A stretch of 64,000 bases of DNA from Maridesulfovibrio sp. (GCF_963666665.1 NZ_OY762999.1:2237501-2301500); one strand, 5' to 3'; positions 1 through 8,546 are shown, numbered from the stretch's first letter. Made by a program: numbers and translations. The notes: generated from the sequence alone by a model not told the origin.

Positions 1-2
1 TC

Positions 3-1784
3 TGGGTTGACTGGAGTAACTTCCTGATAATCATGAGCGGCATTACCATTGTGCTTTGGCTGATCCTTCGCATATTGGTAAAAAGGATGCTTTGCCGTCC
101 CATGTTCAGCAACCACAGGCTTGCATTATATAACACAGGACTGTTCCTCATCTCTTTTGGTACGGCAATTCTGTTTGCCCGGATTTTCACCCTTTTCACT
201 GCCAACCAGATAACCGGATTATTATGGACGGAGGCAATAACCTTAGGGATTATCATTTGCACCCGCAATTTTCTCTGGGCCCGGGAAAAAGTTCAGCCAG
301 CACCGCTGATCTACACCCCAATGTTCATCCTCTGGAGCCTGATGACTGCAGGCGATATCATGCACATGCTGACTCTGCCTGCCGAATGTTTATCCGTAAT
401 TTGGTTAGTGCTCAGTATCGCCGGCCTTGCTGCTTTGCACTTCAACCGCAACCGATACACGCTCCAGATTACCCGTTCCACATCCAAGGCCAATAAGATT
501 ATCCTTTCCGCATCGGTTCTTTTCACCCTGCTGGGATTCGGAACACAGTCAATGATGCTGACCCAGATATGGTTCCTCTTTCTGGTAACCATGAAAATCT
601 GCACAGCCTTAAAAACAATTCTGATCACAGACCTGCCTCAGCCGGAATACCAGCCTCCTGAAGATCAGGAACTCAATGCGGAGGAACAAAAAAAATTCGA
701 GCTGGGACTGCGTGAGGCACTGCACCATAACCAGATGGTTCAGCTTTTTTACCCGCTCTCGGTTTCGGTAATAATATTTATGTTTATCGGCTGGGCCACA
801 TCCTACATGGGCGGCATTCCCTTTGCCCGCTTTGTATTCCGGCACATGGACATGAACATTGCCGGAGCGGATATTTCAATAAAAAACCTTTTCTATATCC
901 TGATCCTGTTCTTTACCGCGCGGCTGGCTCTTTTCTGGCTCAAGTCCTTTGTGAACAACACCTCAATCAATGGACAGCGGATTGAATCAGCACTCGCCCA
1001 TACCCTGTCCACAATCGGATCATACATTGTCTGGGTAGTATTCCTGCTTACTTCGTTCTTCCTGCTGGGCATTCCCATGTCCGCCCTGACATGGATAGCC
1101 AGCGGCCTTTCCATCGGTATTGGTTTCGGTATGAAGGATATTGTCAGCAACTTTGTCAGCGGACTGATTATTCTCTTCGGCGGCTCCATCAAAAAAGGCG
1201 ACACTCTGCAACACAAAAAGATCATCGGTACAGTGGTTGATGTGTCCATACGAAATACTACCATAAAAGCGCTGGACAACACTATGATCATCATACCGAA
1301 CTCCAGTTTCCTGAAGGGTGAAATCGTCAACCTCAACTATCAGGACACCCGTATCAGGGTAACAATTCCGATAACGCTTGTTCCCGGCTCTAAGGTACAG
1401 AAGGCCAGAAAAATTATGCTTAAGGTGGTTAAAAAGCATCCCAATGTACTCAAAGATCCGGCCCCGAATATTTTGTTCAAACGCTTTGGACAGTTAGGAT
1501 TAGAATTTGAAGTGCTTTTCTGGGTAAGGCATTTTGAGGATCAATATCCCACAGAATCAGATATCGTCGATGAACTGGATCAGAAATTCCAAGACAAAAA
1601 AATTAAGGTCGCCTTCCGCGGCATCAAAACCAAGTATAAACCTAAAGGTGATGAGGCTGCTCAGATTGCTGCCCAGCGCGAAGAGCTCAAAGAGAAACGC
1701 AAACGTGTCAACAAATGTTTCAGGTCGGCGGCCCTGCGCAAACACCGCTTCTTGAATAAGATTGAAATGGAGAAACCGGAATAG
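3..1784 (+). CDS. MscS-family mechanosensitive ion channel, 5' end outside window
   Basis: The frame is open from base 3 through to the stop, and in-frame codons before the first ATG (base 33) read as plausible membrane protein, so the gene begins upstream and is partial. The visible 590 or so residues hold many hydrophobic segments. The pore-lining MscS helix is clear near residues 355-380 (Gly/Ala/Ser-rich, including GIGFGMKDIVSNFVSG), followed by the beta-domain with a GTVVDVSIRNTTIK-like stretch and the alpha/beta C-terminal domain, then a basic tail. MscS proteins are inner-membrane channels that open under membrane tension and release solutes on osmotic downshock. The long membrane region before the pore places it with the large MscK/MscM-like members, not with minimal MscS. 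It ends in a bidirectional terminator shared with the next gene. Confidence 0.9.
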   Translation, partial: WVDWSNFLIIMSGITIVLWLILRILVKRMLCRPMFSNHRLALYNTGLFLISFGTAILFARIFTLFTANQITGLLWTEAITLGIIICTRNFLWAREKVQPAPLIYTPMFILWSLMTAGDIMHMLTLPAECLSVIWLVLSIAGLAALHFNRNRYTLQITRSTSKANKIILSASVLFTLLGFGTQSMMLTQIWFLFLVTMKICTALKTILITDLPQPEYQPPEDQELNAEEQKKFELGLREALHHNQMVQLFYPLSVSVIIFMFIGWATSYMGGIPFARFVFRHMDMNIAGADISIKNLFYILILFFTARLALFWLKSFVNNTSINGQRIESALAHTLSTIGSYIVWVVFLLTSFFLLGIPMSALTWIASGLSIGIGFGMKDIVSNFVSGLIILFGGSIKKGDTLQHKKIIGTVVDVSIRNTTIKALDNTMIIIPNSSFLKGEIVNLNYQDTRIRVTIPITLVPGSKVQKARKIMLKVVKKHPNVLKDPAPNILFKRFGQLGLEFEVLFWVRHFEDQYPTESDIVDELDQKFQDKKIKVAFRGIKTKYKPKGDEAAQIAAQREELKEKRKRVNKCFRSAALRKHRFLNKIEMEKPE

Positions 1785-1787
1785 AAA

Positions 1788-1824
1788 AAGAGGGGGATTG
1801 CCTTAGCAATCCCCCTCTCTATTT
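1788..1824. terminator. Bidirectional intrinsic terminator
   Basis: A perfect 12-bp stem (1790-1801 with 1806-1817) with loop CTTA is flanked by an A-run on the left and a T-rich run on the right, so it can end both the channel gene and the convergent rhodanese gene. Confidence 0.85.
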
Positions 1825-1826
1825 TG

Positions 1827-2243
1827 TTACTTAGGTTCCACCGGAAAACCGGACCGATGCCATTGATGCCAGCCCCCCAGAAGTGTGCTTACGTTTGTAA
1901 ACCCCATCTTCTTCAACTTACGCCCCACACGGGAGCTTGTGTATTCGTTGGGTCAAGCACAATAAACTACTATCTCAGCATCCTTGGGCAGATCGGAAGC
2001 CCATTCCTGTTCATTTCCCGGCTTGCCGCGAATTGCGCCCTTAATCTTGGACGAACTGCCACGCCAGTCAGAACCACTGCGTGAATCAACAATTATAAGC
2101 CCTTCCGAGCCAATCTTTCGCTCCAGATAATCACCGGAAACCCGGGGGACATCATCAGCATCAGCCGCAATCGGAAAGACCGCAAAGCTTGCCAAGACAG
2201 CAAGTGCTGAAGCAAAAAGAAGCAATATTAAACGGTTGCCCAT
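1827..2243 (-). CDS. Secreted rhodanese-like protein, probable selenoprotein (in-frame UGA)
   Basis: Read conventionally the gene stops at UGA 1955-1953, just after VVYCA. Reading the UGA as an amino acid extends the same frame to TAA at 1827-1829 and restores a complete rhodanese C-terminus: PNE directly after the UGA, a basic helix with KKMGF, then TLLGGWHQW, the usual end of the fold. The product is 138 residues with Sec at 97 and the presumed rhodanese Cys at 95, giving a Cys-Ala-Sec motif. Related rhodaneses, as I recall, carry Cys-Ala-Cys-Pro-Asn-Glu here, so Sec replaces the second Cys. The ATG at 2243 follows GGAGG at good spacing; an upstream in-frame GTG is less likely. Residues 1-30 form a signal peptide, so it acts in the periplasm, probably in sulfur transfer or thiol/selenol redox chemistry. 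The alternative is a nonsense mutation, which the intact downstream frame argues against. Confidence 0.8.
1922..1955 (-). promoter_or_regulatory. Putative selenocysteine UGA and bacterial SECIS hairpin
   Basis: The UGA codon is at 1955-1953. Sixteen bases later (1936-1922, minus strand) lies GCUCC-CGUGU-GGGGC, a 5-bp stem with a five-base loop whose second base is G. Distance to the apical loop (about 21 nt), loop size and early loop G fit the general bacterial SECIS pattern recognised by SelB. Stem and loop were folded by eye. Confidence 0.6.
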
Positions 2244-2272
2244 TATTACCTCCACGTATTTTGTTTATTAAT

Positions 2273-2297
2273 AAATGAACACTTTTAGTGTTCATTT
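2273..2297. promoter_or_regulatory. Perfect palindrome, operator candidate
   Basis: Two 11-base arms (AAATGAACACT and its exact complement) are separated by TTT, 30 bases upstream of the rhodanese start. The TGAACA...TGTTCA core resembles operators of ArsR/SmtB-type repressors. No T-run follows, so a terminator is less likely. Which regulator binds is not known. Confidence 0.5.
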
Positions 2298-2348
2298 TAA
2301 TAATAACAAATTAATACCGGAGAACAAGAAAAACAGGCATATCCAGCT

Positions 2349-3686
2349 CTATTTATAACTGACGATATTCAGCTCTTCATCTTCAGGGTCATCCTCAACC
2401 GGATCACTCTGAACGTCTTCTCCTTCTTCCGAAGAACCTTCGTCCTCATCTTCAGACTCAGCTTCTTCCAGCGGAGGATAGTCACAATATTCCTTCATAG
2501 TAAAACCAAGGGCAATACCTGCAACGGCAAGACAGCCGATTGTATAAAGGAAGTAGTTGATAAATTCGATATGCAGGCAACAGACAGCTGCGGCAATCGC
2601 ATGCAGTCCCAGAGTCAGAAATCTGGGCAAGTAGAAACGTCTGGCACGGCGCATGGCAATAATACCCAGAAGGTCGATCAGGGCGTAAGAGCCGAACCAG
2701 AAGCAAAGCCCTGCGGAAATGAGGGATTCCAGTTCATCCTTACCTGCCCAGCCTTTGTCCAGCATGATGGCGATAATTACGCCTAAAAAGACCGCAGCAC
2801 CACCGACAGCGTAGCCGGAGTAATCCTCAGCAAGAACTCCGCGCACCTTGTGCCCGAAAAGACGAAACAGGGCACAAAGACCGGCAAAAGTTGCGAATAC
2901 GATTGTACCGCCCATGAGCAGGCTACCTTTACCTTCAAGAACCTGCGCAGCAACAACAAGATGAGGAACTGTCGAATTAATTAATTCCTCAGGAGTCGCC
3001 ACCAGTAAGGCGGCCCAGACGAAAAGGCCAAAAGCAACAAGCACCAGAAGAATCGCCGGGACAGCCCGTGAACCTTTATTCTCAAAAACCAAAGGCAGGT
3101 CAAATCCGACAAAAGCCAACACGCCCAGAAAAATCAATTGCATCCAGCCCATAGGCCCAGCTTCAACCAATCCTGCAGGCAGCAACGGAGCAAACATCTG
3201 CGGCAGCTCGGTAGGATAGCCCAGTCCTCCGGTTATTGGCTGGTTAACCATTACCGACACATAAACAAAGAACAGGAAGGCCAGCGTTAAAGTGCCGCCG
3301 AAAAGATCTCCGGCATATTTCTTCGAGAGAAAGCAGGCCCAGACAGCAAGGGCAAGGATGGTAAAAGAAGCACCAAGATTAGGAAAAGAGTTTATGAAAA
3401 TTTCATTAACCGCATACCCGGCAACACCCAGCCATGACACAGCCAGTACGGTCAGGGTAAAAAAACGGGCTGCATCGAGAAATCCGAATGCAACGCGATC
3501 CACAGGGGTGGCACGGAGTTCCCCGGAAGAAAGTTTGTCCATACTGCGCGCGGTGCAGATGGCTGAAAGTGCGGCCAGAACAAGAACTCCCAGAAAAACA
3601 GTTCCGCCTAACCCGGCACCTTGCCCAGCGGCCTCAAGACCTCTCGGTGACATCATTACGGCAAGAGATGTGAATATACCGCTCAT
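2349..3686 (-). CDS. APC-superfamily amino-acid permease-like membrane protein
   Basis: A 445-residue integral membrane protein with roughly twelve hydrophobic segments in the arrangement of amino acid-polyamine-organocation (APC) transporters. The N-terminal segment is Gly/Ala-rich and the last 45 residues are an unusually acidic cytoplasmic tail (many Glu/Asp runs). The ATG at 3686 is preceded by GGAGGG with six bases of spacing; the earlier in-frame start at 3719 lacks this. Family placement rests on overall hydropathy and length, since no diagnostic substrate motif is visible; substrate unknown. It is transcribed toward the rhodanese gene, 105 bases away and same strand, but the palindrome between them suggests separate control. 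Confidence 0.65.
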   Translation of the reverse strand: MSGIFTSLAVMMSPRGLEAAGQGAGLGGTVFLGVLVLAALSAICTARSMDKLSSGELRATPVDRVAFGFLDAARFFTLTVLAVSWLGVAGYAVNEIFINSFPNLGASFTILALAVWACFLSKKYAGDLFGGTLTLAFLFFVYVSVMVNQPITGGLGYPTELPQMFAPLLPAGLVEAGPMGWMQLIFLGVLAFVGFDLPLVFENKGSRAVPAILLVLVAFGLFVWAALLVATPEELINSTVPHLVVAAQVLEGKGSLLMGGTIVFATFAGLCALFRLFGHKVRGVLAEDYSGYAVGGAAVFLGVIIAIMLDKGWAGKDELESLISAGLCFWFGSYALIDLLGIIAMRRARRFYLPRFLTLGLHAIAAAVCCLHIEFINYFLYTIGCLAVAGIALGFTMKEYCDYPPLEEAESEDEDEGSSEEGEDVQSDPVEDDPEDEELNIVSYK

Positions 3687-3751
3687 TTTATACCCTCCGG
3701 TGTATGTAAGAAAGCGCAACGGCTATTATAACAATAAACAACTACAGTTTC

Positions 3752-3794
3752 AAAAAACAAACTTCCTGTCCGCAAAAAAAGCAGACAGGAAGTA
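3752..3794 (-). terminator. Intrinsic terminator after the STAS gene
   Basis: Ten-bp stem (3761-3770 with 3784-3793); on the minus strand it is followed by TTTGTTTTTT. It closes the anti-sigma/STAS unit. Confidence 0.8.
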
Positions 3795-3843
3795 ATAAAA
3801 ACATGAGGTAAGGCCTGAATATGGCCTGATTAATCAGAAATGT

Positions 3844-4182
3844 CTAGAAAGCGCCCAGACATTCATCCATAGTGTCGTAAATGGGCAAGAAAGACACGAA
3901 TCCAGAAAGGTCAAAAACTTCCCTGATGTAATCCTTAAGGGAACAGAGCATAAGTTTACCATCCCCGCCTTTGAGCTCTCTTGCTGCTTTGAGCAGAACC
4001 CGCAACCCGGCACTGGAAATATACTCAAGATTTTCAAAATCAAGAATAATCTTGCTTTCACCATCCTGAATCTGGCTTAGAAGCCTTTCTTCAAAATCAT
4101 TGGATGTATTCGAATCAAGACGCCCTTTAAGCTTAAAGGTAATAATACCATCGTTTTTAATCTCACCAACTTCAAGACCCAT
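3844..4182 (-). CDS. STAS-domain anti-sigma factor antagonist
   Basis: A 112-residue single-domain STAS protein of the SpoIIAA/RsbV kind. The conserved strand-loop ILDFENLEYISSAGLRVLL carries the Ser that partner kinases phosphorylate (SSAGL). Such proteins, when unphosphorylated, bind an HATPase-type anti-sigma or switch kinase and release its target. The gene lies 103 bases downstream of an HATPase gene on the same strand, so the two form a partner-switching pair. The ATG at 4182 follows a GGAT sequence. A PP2C phosphatase that could reset the switch is encoded in the window at 27153, but at a distant locus. Confidence 0.9.
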   Translation of the reverse strand: MGLEVGEIKNDGIITFKLKGRLDSNTSNDFEERLLSQIQDGESKIILDFENLEYISSAGLRVLLKAARELKGGDGKLMLCSLKDYIREVFDLSGFVSFLPIYDTMDECLGAF

Positions 4183-4285
4183 CTTATCCTCCGTTTTCCA
4201 AAATTACCGACCGGTAAGCGGCACTGCCGATATGTTAAATATTAAAATCCGCACAACGGACTACTTATCTAATATGTATATAAAG

Positions 4286-4735
4286 CTATTGAATATTTTT
4301 GGTCAACGTCAATTTATTCCTGCCGTCCTTCCAAGCATACTCAATGCTGTCCATCATCTTACGCATGAAATGAATCCCCAATCCACCAACCTTGCGTTCC
4401 TCACATTTGCAGCCGACATCCGGCTCAGGAGCATCAAGGGGATTAAATTCCTTGCCATCATCCTCAATCCAAATGGTAAGTACTCCGTCTTTCAACTCCA
4501 TGACAATATCGAACTTATGCCTGTCCGACTTACAGCCGTAACTGACAAGGTTAGTAAAAAGTTCATCAAGCACGAGATTAAGTTCAAACACAGTCTTATC
4601 AGAAACACCGTGTTCACTGCCGAAACTCTCTATCTTTTCAGCTAGAACCCTGAGCTCAGAAATATCGGATTTCAGGGAAAAAGAAGAAGTGACGCCGACC
4701 TCTGCCTGCGCCTCAGGATTATTTACCAAAACCAT
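4286..4735 (-). CDS. HATPase-type serine kinase / anti-sigma regulatory protein
   Basis: About 149 residues with an RsbW/SpoIIAB-type GHKL ATPase fold: the N box ELNLVLDELFTNLVSYG, the DDG box (IEDDGKEFNP) and a G-rich segment (KVGGLGIHFMRKMMD). Members phosphorylate a STAS partner, here almost surely the product of the next gene, and sequester a sigma factor or other regulator. The start is uncertain. ATG 4735 has GAGG only two bases upstream; a TTG at 4813 would add 26 residues that look unrelated to the fold. A short sequence (about residues 80-90) contains CKCEE, an odd Cys pair next to the ATP lid. Confidence 0.85.
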   Translation of the reverse strand: MVLVNNPEAQAEVGVTSSFSLKSDISELRVLAEKIESFGSEHGVSDKTVFELNLVLDELFTNLVSYGCKSDRHKFDIVMELKDGVLTIWIEDDGKEFNPLDAPEPDVGCKCEERKVGGLGIHFMRKMMDSIEYAWKDGRNKLTLTKNIQ

Positions 4736-4861
4736 ATCCTCAATTTTCTCATGTGGGACAGATAGTACGATTACCTTTAATAAGTTAGAAAACCCTTGTC
4801 GCTGCGTCAACAAAAAGGTAATAAATTTTTGTTAGATATATAGCCTAAACAGGAGTTGTTA

Positions 4862-7357
4862 ATGATCACCAAGCGTCCGCTAACCTACTGGGTGAAGAAC
4901 AGCAATATGAAATTGCAACTCATATTGCTAGTTGTAATCTTCTTTACAGTAGCAATCAGACTTGTTCCTTTGGAAATGCAGAAGAAAATCATCAACCAGG
5001 CCATTAGTATGCGCAAGGTTGACCTTCTCTTCATGTACTGTGGTTTCTACATTGCCTCTGTTGTAGCCGCCAGCCTGCTGAAATACCTGATTACTGTACT
5101 GCAGACATACATTGGTCAGGAAGCGCTGGCAAAAATGCGTAAGGAATTGTATGCTCATATATTAACCTTACCATTGAGCTATTTCCGAAAGGCCAACCCG
5201 GGAATGGTCGTTTCCTCATTGGTGACAGAGTTGGCACCGGCCGGCGAATACGTCGGACAATCCGTAGCTGTTCCGGTTACAAACCTGCTCACGCTCATAG
5301 CTTTTGCCGGATACATGTTCTTCCTGAACCCAATCATGGCCGCTATTTCCATCGCCCTTTATCCTTTTGTGATCTATCTGGTTCCAAAGCTTCAGAAGAG
5401 ATCAAACAGGGCCAATAAACAAAGGGTCGATACGACGAGATACCTCTCAAGCCATATCAATGAAACTATTTCCGGTATCCATGAAATTCACGGAAACGGC
5501 TCCTATCGCATTGAAAACCGTAAGTACGGCGCCTTTGTCGATCGTCTTTTCAAGATCAGGATTACCTGGATTCTCTATAAACAGGGCATCAAAGTCCTGA
5601 ACAGCTTTTTCCAAAACTTAGGCCCGTTTTTGCTCTTTATCGTGGGTGGTTACCTTGCCATTCAGGGCCGCTTCGACCTTGGTGCACTTGTAGCATTCCT
5701 TTCTGCTTATGAAAAAATTTATGATCCGTGGAAAGAACTCATGGACTTCTATCAGGTTCATAATGATTCAGCCGTCCGGTACAACCGGGTCATGGAATAC
5801 TTCGACACCAAACCTGAGTTTGAACTTGAGCCAGAAGGACGCGCTCCGGTAAAACTCAAGGGAAATATCGAAGTCCAAAACCTCGGATTCACTGTTTCCG
5901 GCAACATACGCCTGCTTAAACAAATCAATATGCAGCTCAAGCCCGGAGAACAGATGGCCCTTGTAGGCTTCTCAGGAAGCGGCAAAAGTACGCTGGCCCA
6001 ATGTGTATCTCAGCTATATAAATACACGGGAGGATCGGTAAAAATCGACGGCTACGAAGTCGGGGAACTGACTAAGGCTGACATGGTGCATAACATGGGC
6101 ATCGTGGCCCAGTCGCCGTTCATTTTCTCAGGAACTATCAAGGACAACCTGCTCTACTCCTGTGCTGCTGTCCTTGAGGGAGACCCTGAAGCCGAACAGA
6201 AAATGCCCAGTCGGGACAATATGATTGAATCTATTCAACAGGCAGGGATTTTTGTCGATGTACTTCGTTTCGGCCTTAACACGCTGCTTGACCCGGACAA
6301 AGAGACTGAACTTTCGGAACGATTGGTCAGGGTGCGCCAAAACTTCCATTCCGATTTTGGCGACAGGCTCGCTGAGCATGTGGAGTTTTATCAGGACGGA
6401 ACATACCTCGACTTCTCCTCAGTGGCAGGCAATATAACCTTTGGTCATGCCAATGATAACAGCTTCTCAGGGCGTGCATTGGTCAGCAATGAATACTTCC
6501 AGAACTTCCTCAAGGAAGCACAATTAGAAACACCGCTGCTCAGCCTCGGACGCGAATTAGCCAAACAGACCGTCGATATTCTGGGCAATCTCCCGCCGGA
6601 CGAGGTTTTCTTCGAGCAGAGCCCTATTCCTTCGGAAGAATTCGAAGACTACAAACAGCTTACTACCCGTATTGACGACACCCCGCTGTTGGAACTGGAA
6701 GGTAAGGATCGTGAAATGCTGCTCCGCCTTGCTCTTGGATTTGTACCCGGTGTTCATAAAATTGTTGCCCTTCCGGCGGTACTTAAAGGGTTAATCCTTG
6801 ACGGACGCAAGATGTTCAATTCCAGAATATCCGAAGATATGCCGGAAGCATTCAGCTTCTATCAGATGGCTGAATTCATCCCTTCACAAACAATTCTGGA
6901 CAATATCCTCTTCGGTAAACCTAAAACCGACCATCCCAAGGTTCAGGATGCAATTAACCAATCCATGATCCAGCTGCTCATTGAGGAAGACCTTCTTGAA
7001 ACAGTGGTTGAATTAGGCATGGAATTTCAGGTTGGTACCAAGGGAGATAAACTTTCCGGCGGACAGCGCCAGAAGCTGGCCATCGCGCGGACTTTCTTAA
7101 AGAATCCGCCCATCATGATTATGGATGAGGCGACCTCCGCACTGGACAACAGATCCCAGAACCGTATTCAGGGCCTTCTTGAAACCAAATGGAAAGGCAA
7201 AGCAACACTTATCTCGGTTATCCACAGGCTGGATACCATTAAGAATTATGATAAAGTGGCAGTCATGAAGGCTGGTAAATTAATGGAAGTTGGTCCCTAT
7301 GAGGAACTCATGTCCAGAAAGGGACTTCTTTATGAACTCGTACATGGAGCACATTAG
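4862..7357 (+). CDS. ABC exporter, fused permease and ATPase with large ATPase insertion
   Basis: An 831-residue half-transporter. Residues 20-295 form a six-helix type-I exporter membrane domain; the ATPase begins near 325, with Walker A GFSGSGKST at about 369, a Q-loop with AQSPFIFSGTI, signature LSGGQRQ at about 730, Walker B IMIMDEATSALD at about 748 and the switch His in SVIHR. Walker A to signature is normally about 110 residues; here it is about 355, so roughly 240 residues are inserted. The insert repeats phrases that resemble the post-Q-loop region (GNITFG near 523, DNILFG near 680), as if parts of the ATPase had been duplicated. ATG 4862 is used because AGGAG sits six bases upstream; a TTG six bases earlier overlaps that site. 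Likely function: ATP-driven export of a hydrophobic or peptide substrate. It is followed after two bases by a cyclic-nucleotide-binding-domain gene. Confidence 0.9.
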   Translation: MITKRPLTYWVKNSNMKLQLILLVVIFFTVAIRLVPLEMQKKIINQAISMRKVDLLFMYCGFYIASVVAASLLKYLITVLQTYIGQEALAKMRKELYAHILTLPLSYFRKANPGMVVSSLVTELAPAGEYVGQSVAVPVTNLLTLIAFAGYMFFLNPIMAAISIALYPFVIYLVPKLQKRSNRANKQRVDTTRYLSSHINETISGIHEIHGNGSYRIENRKYGAFVDRLFKIRITWILYKQGIKVLNSFFQNLGPFLLFIVGGYLAIQGRFDLGALVAFLSAYEKIYDPWKELMDFYQVHNDSAVRYNRVMEYFDTKPEFELEPEGRAPVKLKGNIEVQNLGFTVSGNIRLLKQINMQLKPGEQMALVGFSGSGKSTLAQCVSQLYKYTGGSVKIDGYEVGELTKADMVHNMGIVAQSPFIFSGTIKDNLLYSCAAVLEGDPEAEQKMPSRDNMIESIQQAGIFVDVLRFGLNTLLDPDKETELSERLVRVRQNFHSDFGDRLAEHVEFYQDGTYLDFSSVAGNITFGHANDNSFSGRALVSNEYFQNFLKEAQLETPLLSLGRELAKQTVDILGNLPPDEVFFEQSPIPSEEFEDYKQLTTRIDDTPLLELEGKDREMLLRLALGFVPGVHKIVALPAVLKGLILDGRKMFNSRISEDMPEAFSFYQMAEFIPSQTILDNILFGKPKTDHPKVQDAINQSMIQLLIEEDLLETVVELGMEFQVGTKGDKLSGGQRQKLAIARTFLKNPPIMIMDEATSALDNRSQNRIQGLLETKWKGKATLISVIHRLDTIKNYDKVAVMKAGKLMEVGPYEELMSRKGLLYELVHGAH

Positions 7358-7359
7358 TC

Positions 7360-7857
7360 ATGGCAGCAGAAACAAGCGAATACCAAGAGCATTTGGAAAT
7401 AATGAGGGAGATTCCTTACTTCTCCGGTCTTGACCTTGAAGCACAGAAACTGATCGCATACCTTTGCGTGCGCGAAAAGTTTTCCGCAGGTGACGATGTC
7501 TTTGTCAGCGGAGACTTTGACCAATCCGCGTATTACCTGATCAGCGGCTCCATGGAAGCCTATCTGAATGCAGGCACTACCAAGATCCAATCTTTCAAGG
7601 AAGGGGATTTTGTCGGAGCGCTCTCGCTTATTGGCGACTCCAAACGGCTATTCACCCTTAAGGCAACATCAGACTGCGTATGCATTCGACTGACCAGTGA
7701 AAAATTCAAGAAGGCCCAAGAACAATATCCGGTTATCAGCAACAAGTTCTTGAAAGCCACAGTTGACATGATAAGCAACTGGGAAGAAAGATTTATAGCA
7801 AATTACAACGCAGGATGTTCCGGTTGCACTACTGGGATAGGATTGACTCTCATATAG
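7360..7857 (+). CDS. Cyclic-nucleotide-binding-domain protein
   Basis: A 165-residue protein consisting mostly of one cNMP-binding beta-barrel (residues 18-130), with the typical phosphate-cassette region at FKEGDFVGALSLIGDSKR. No DNA-binding helix-turn-helix or channel segment follows; the C-terminus is short and ends with a CSGC motif. Two bases separate it from the ABC exporter stop, so the two are translationally linked and this protein probably senses a ligand for, or docks on, the exporter. Whether it binds cAMP or cGMP cannot be told from sequence. Confidence 0.85.
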   Translation: MAAETSEYQEHLEIMREIPYFSGLDLEAQKLIAYLCVREKFSAGDDVFVSGDFDQSAYYLISGSMEAYLNAGTTKIQSFKEGDFVGALSLIGDSKRLFTLKATSDCVCIRLTSEKFKKAQEQYPVISNKFLKATVDMISNWEERFIANYNAGCSGCTTGIGLTLI

Positions 7858-7884
7858 GGCCTACGGGTCTACAGGAAGTATCAA

Positions 7885-8487
7885 ATGAAGAAATATATCT
7901 TACTGACCTTATTAATTTCCTTACTTAGCATATCTGGTGCTTTCGCAGCCCAGAACGCACCGGAATCAGTTGCAGGTATAACTATCGGTAACCATATTTC
8001 AACAATCCATTCACTCTTGGAAGGTGGCTCAGCGACCTCGCCGTGGCAGGAGGAGTATATTAAAAGGATCGGATTGAAAGACATGGAAGGCTATAAGGGC
8101 GGATATGTTGTTGTCGGTAACTGCAAACGCAAGGATATTATCCTGCGCATGAAGCTCAAATACGAAGACGGCAGCATGGACTTTTTCAACAAGCTTTATA
8201 GCAAGATTGAAAAACGTTTTGGAAAGCCCAATGACTGGCGTGGGAACCCCTTCGGAACTCTCAAGGTCTGGAAATGGTCTCTGGGAGATGCAGACGGCAA
8301 CGTAAGCCTTATCCTCCAGCACTTCAGCGGAGACGATGATTCCATAACCACAGGTAACTCCATCAGACTTTCCCGCCCTTCATGGATAGATCAGGAGATG
8401 GAATGCTGGGATATCAAACATCCTCCGTCAAAAGAAAAACCCATTCCTGCAAAGATGAAAGGCATGAAATGGTTTCTACCTTACTAG
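7885..8487 (+). CDS. Secreted protein of unknown function
   Basis: A 200-residue protein with a clear Sec signal peptide (MKKYILLTLLISLLSISG... cleaved near AFA-AQ). The mature part has a mixed alpha/beta look, with a segment reminiscent of small periplasmic proteins measuring mass action of a substrate (KIEKRFGKPNDWRGNPFG) but no family I recognise. ATG 7885 has AGGAAG upstream. It lies 27 bases after the cNMP-binding gene and before a strong terminator, so it is likely the last gene of the ABC exporter operon. Confidence 0.8.
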   Translation: MKKYILLTLLISLLSISGAFAAQNAPESVAGITIGNHISTIHSLLEGGSATSPWQEEYIKRIGLKDMEGYKGGYVVVGNCKRKDIILRMKLKYEDGSMDFFNKLYSKIEKRFGKPNDWRGNPFGTLKVWKWSLGDADGNVSLILQHFSGDDDSITTGNSIRLSRPSWIDQEMECWDIKHPPSKEKPIPAKMKGMKWFLPY

Positions 8488-8512
8488 CCTTAAGATAGGC
8501 AGCATGAACTGG

Positions 8513-8546
8513 AAAGCCTCCCTGCGTTAGCGGGGAGGCTTTTTAT
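8513..8546 (+). terminator. Intrinsic terminator of the ABC exporter operon
   Basis: Ten-bp GC-rich stem (8513-8522 with 8533-8542) followed by TTTTTATTT. Confidence 0.9.

Noticed and set aside
1953..2255. Treating the short rhodanese as a 100-residue pseudogene
   Set aside because: Downstream frame is intact, typical of a rhodanese C-terminus, and a SECIS-like hairpin follows; a simple nonsense mutation is less likely, although resequencing would settle it.
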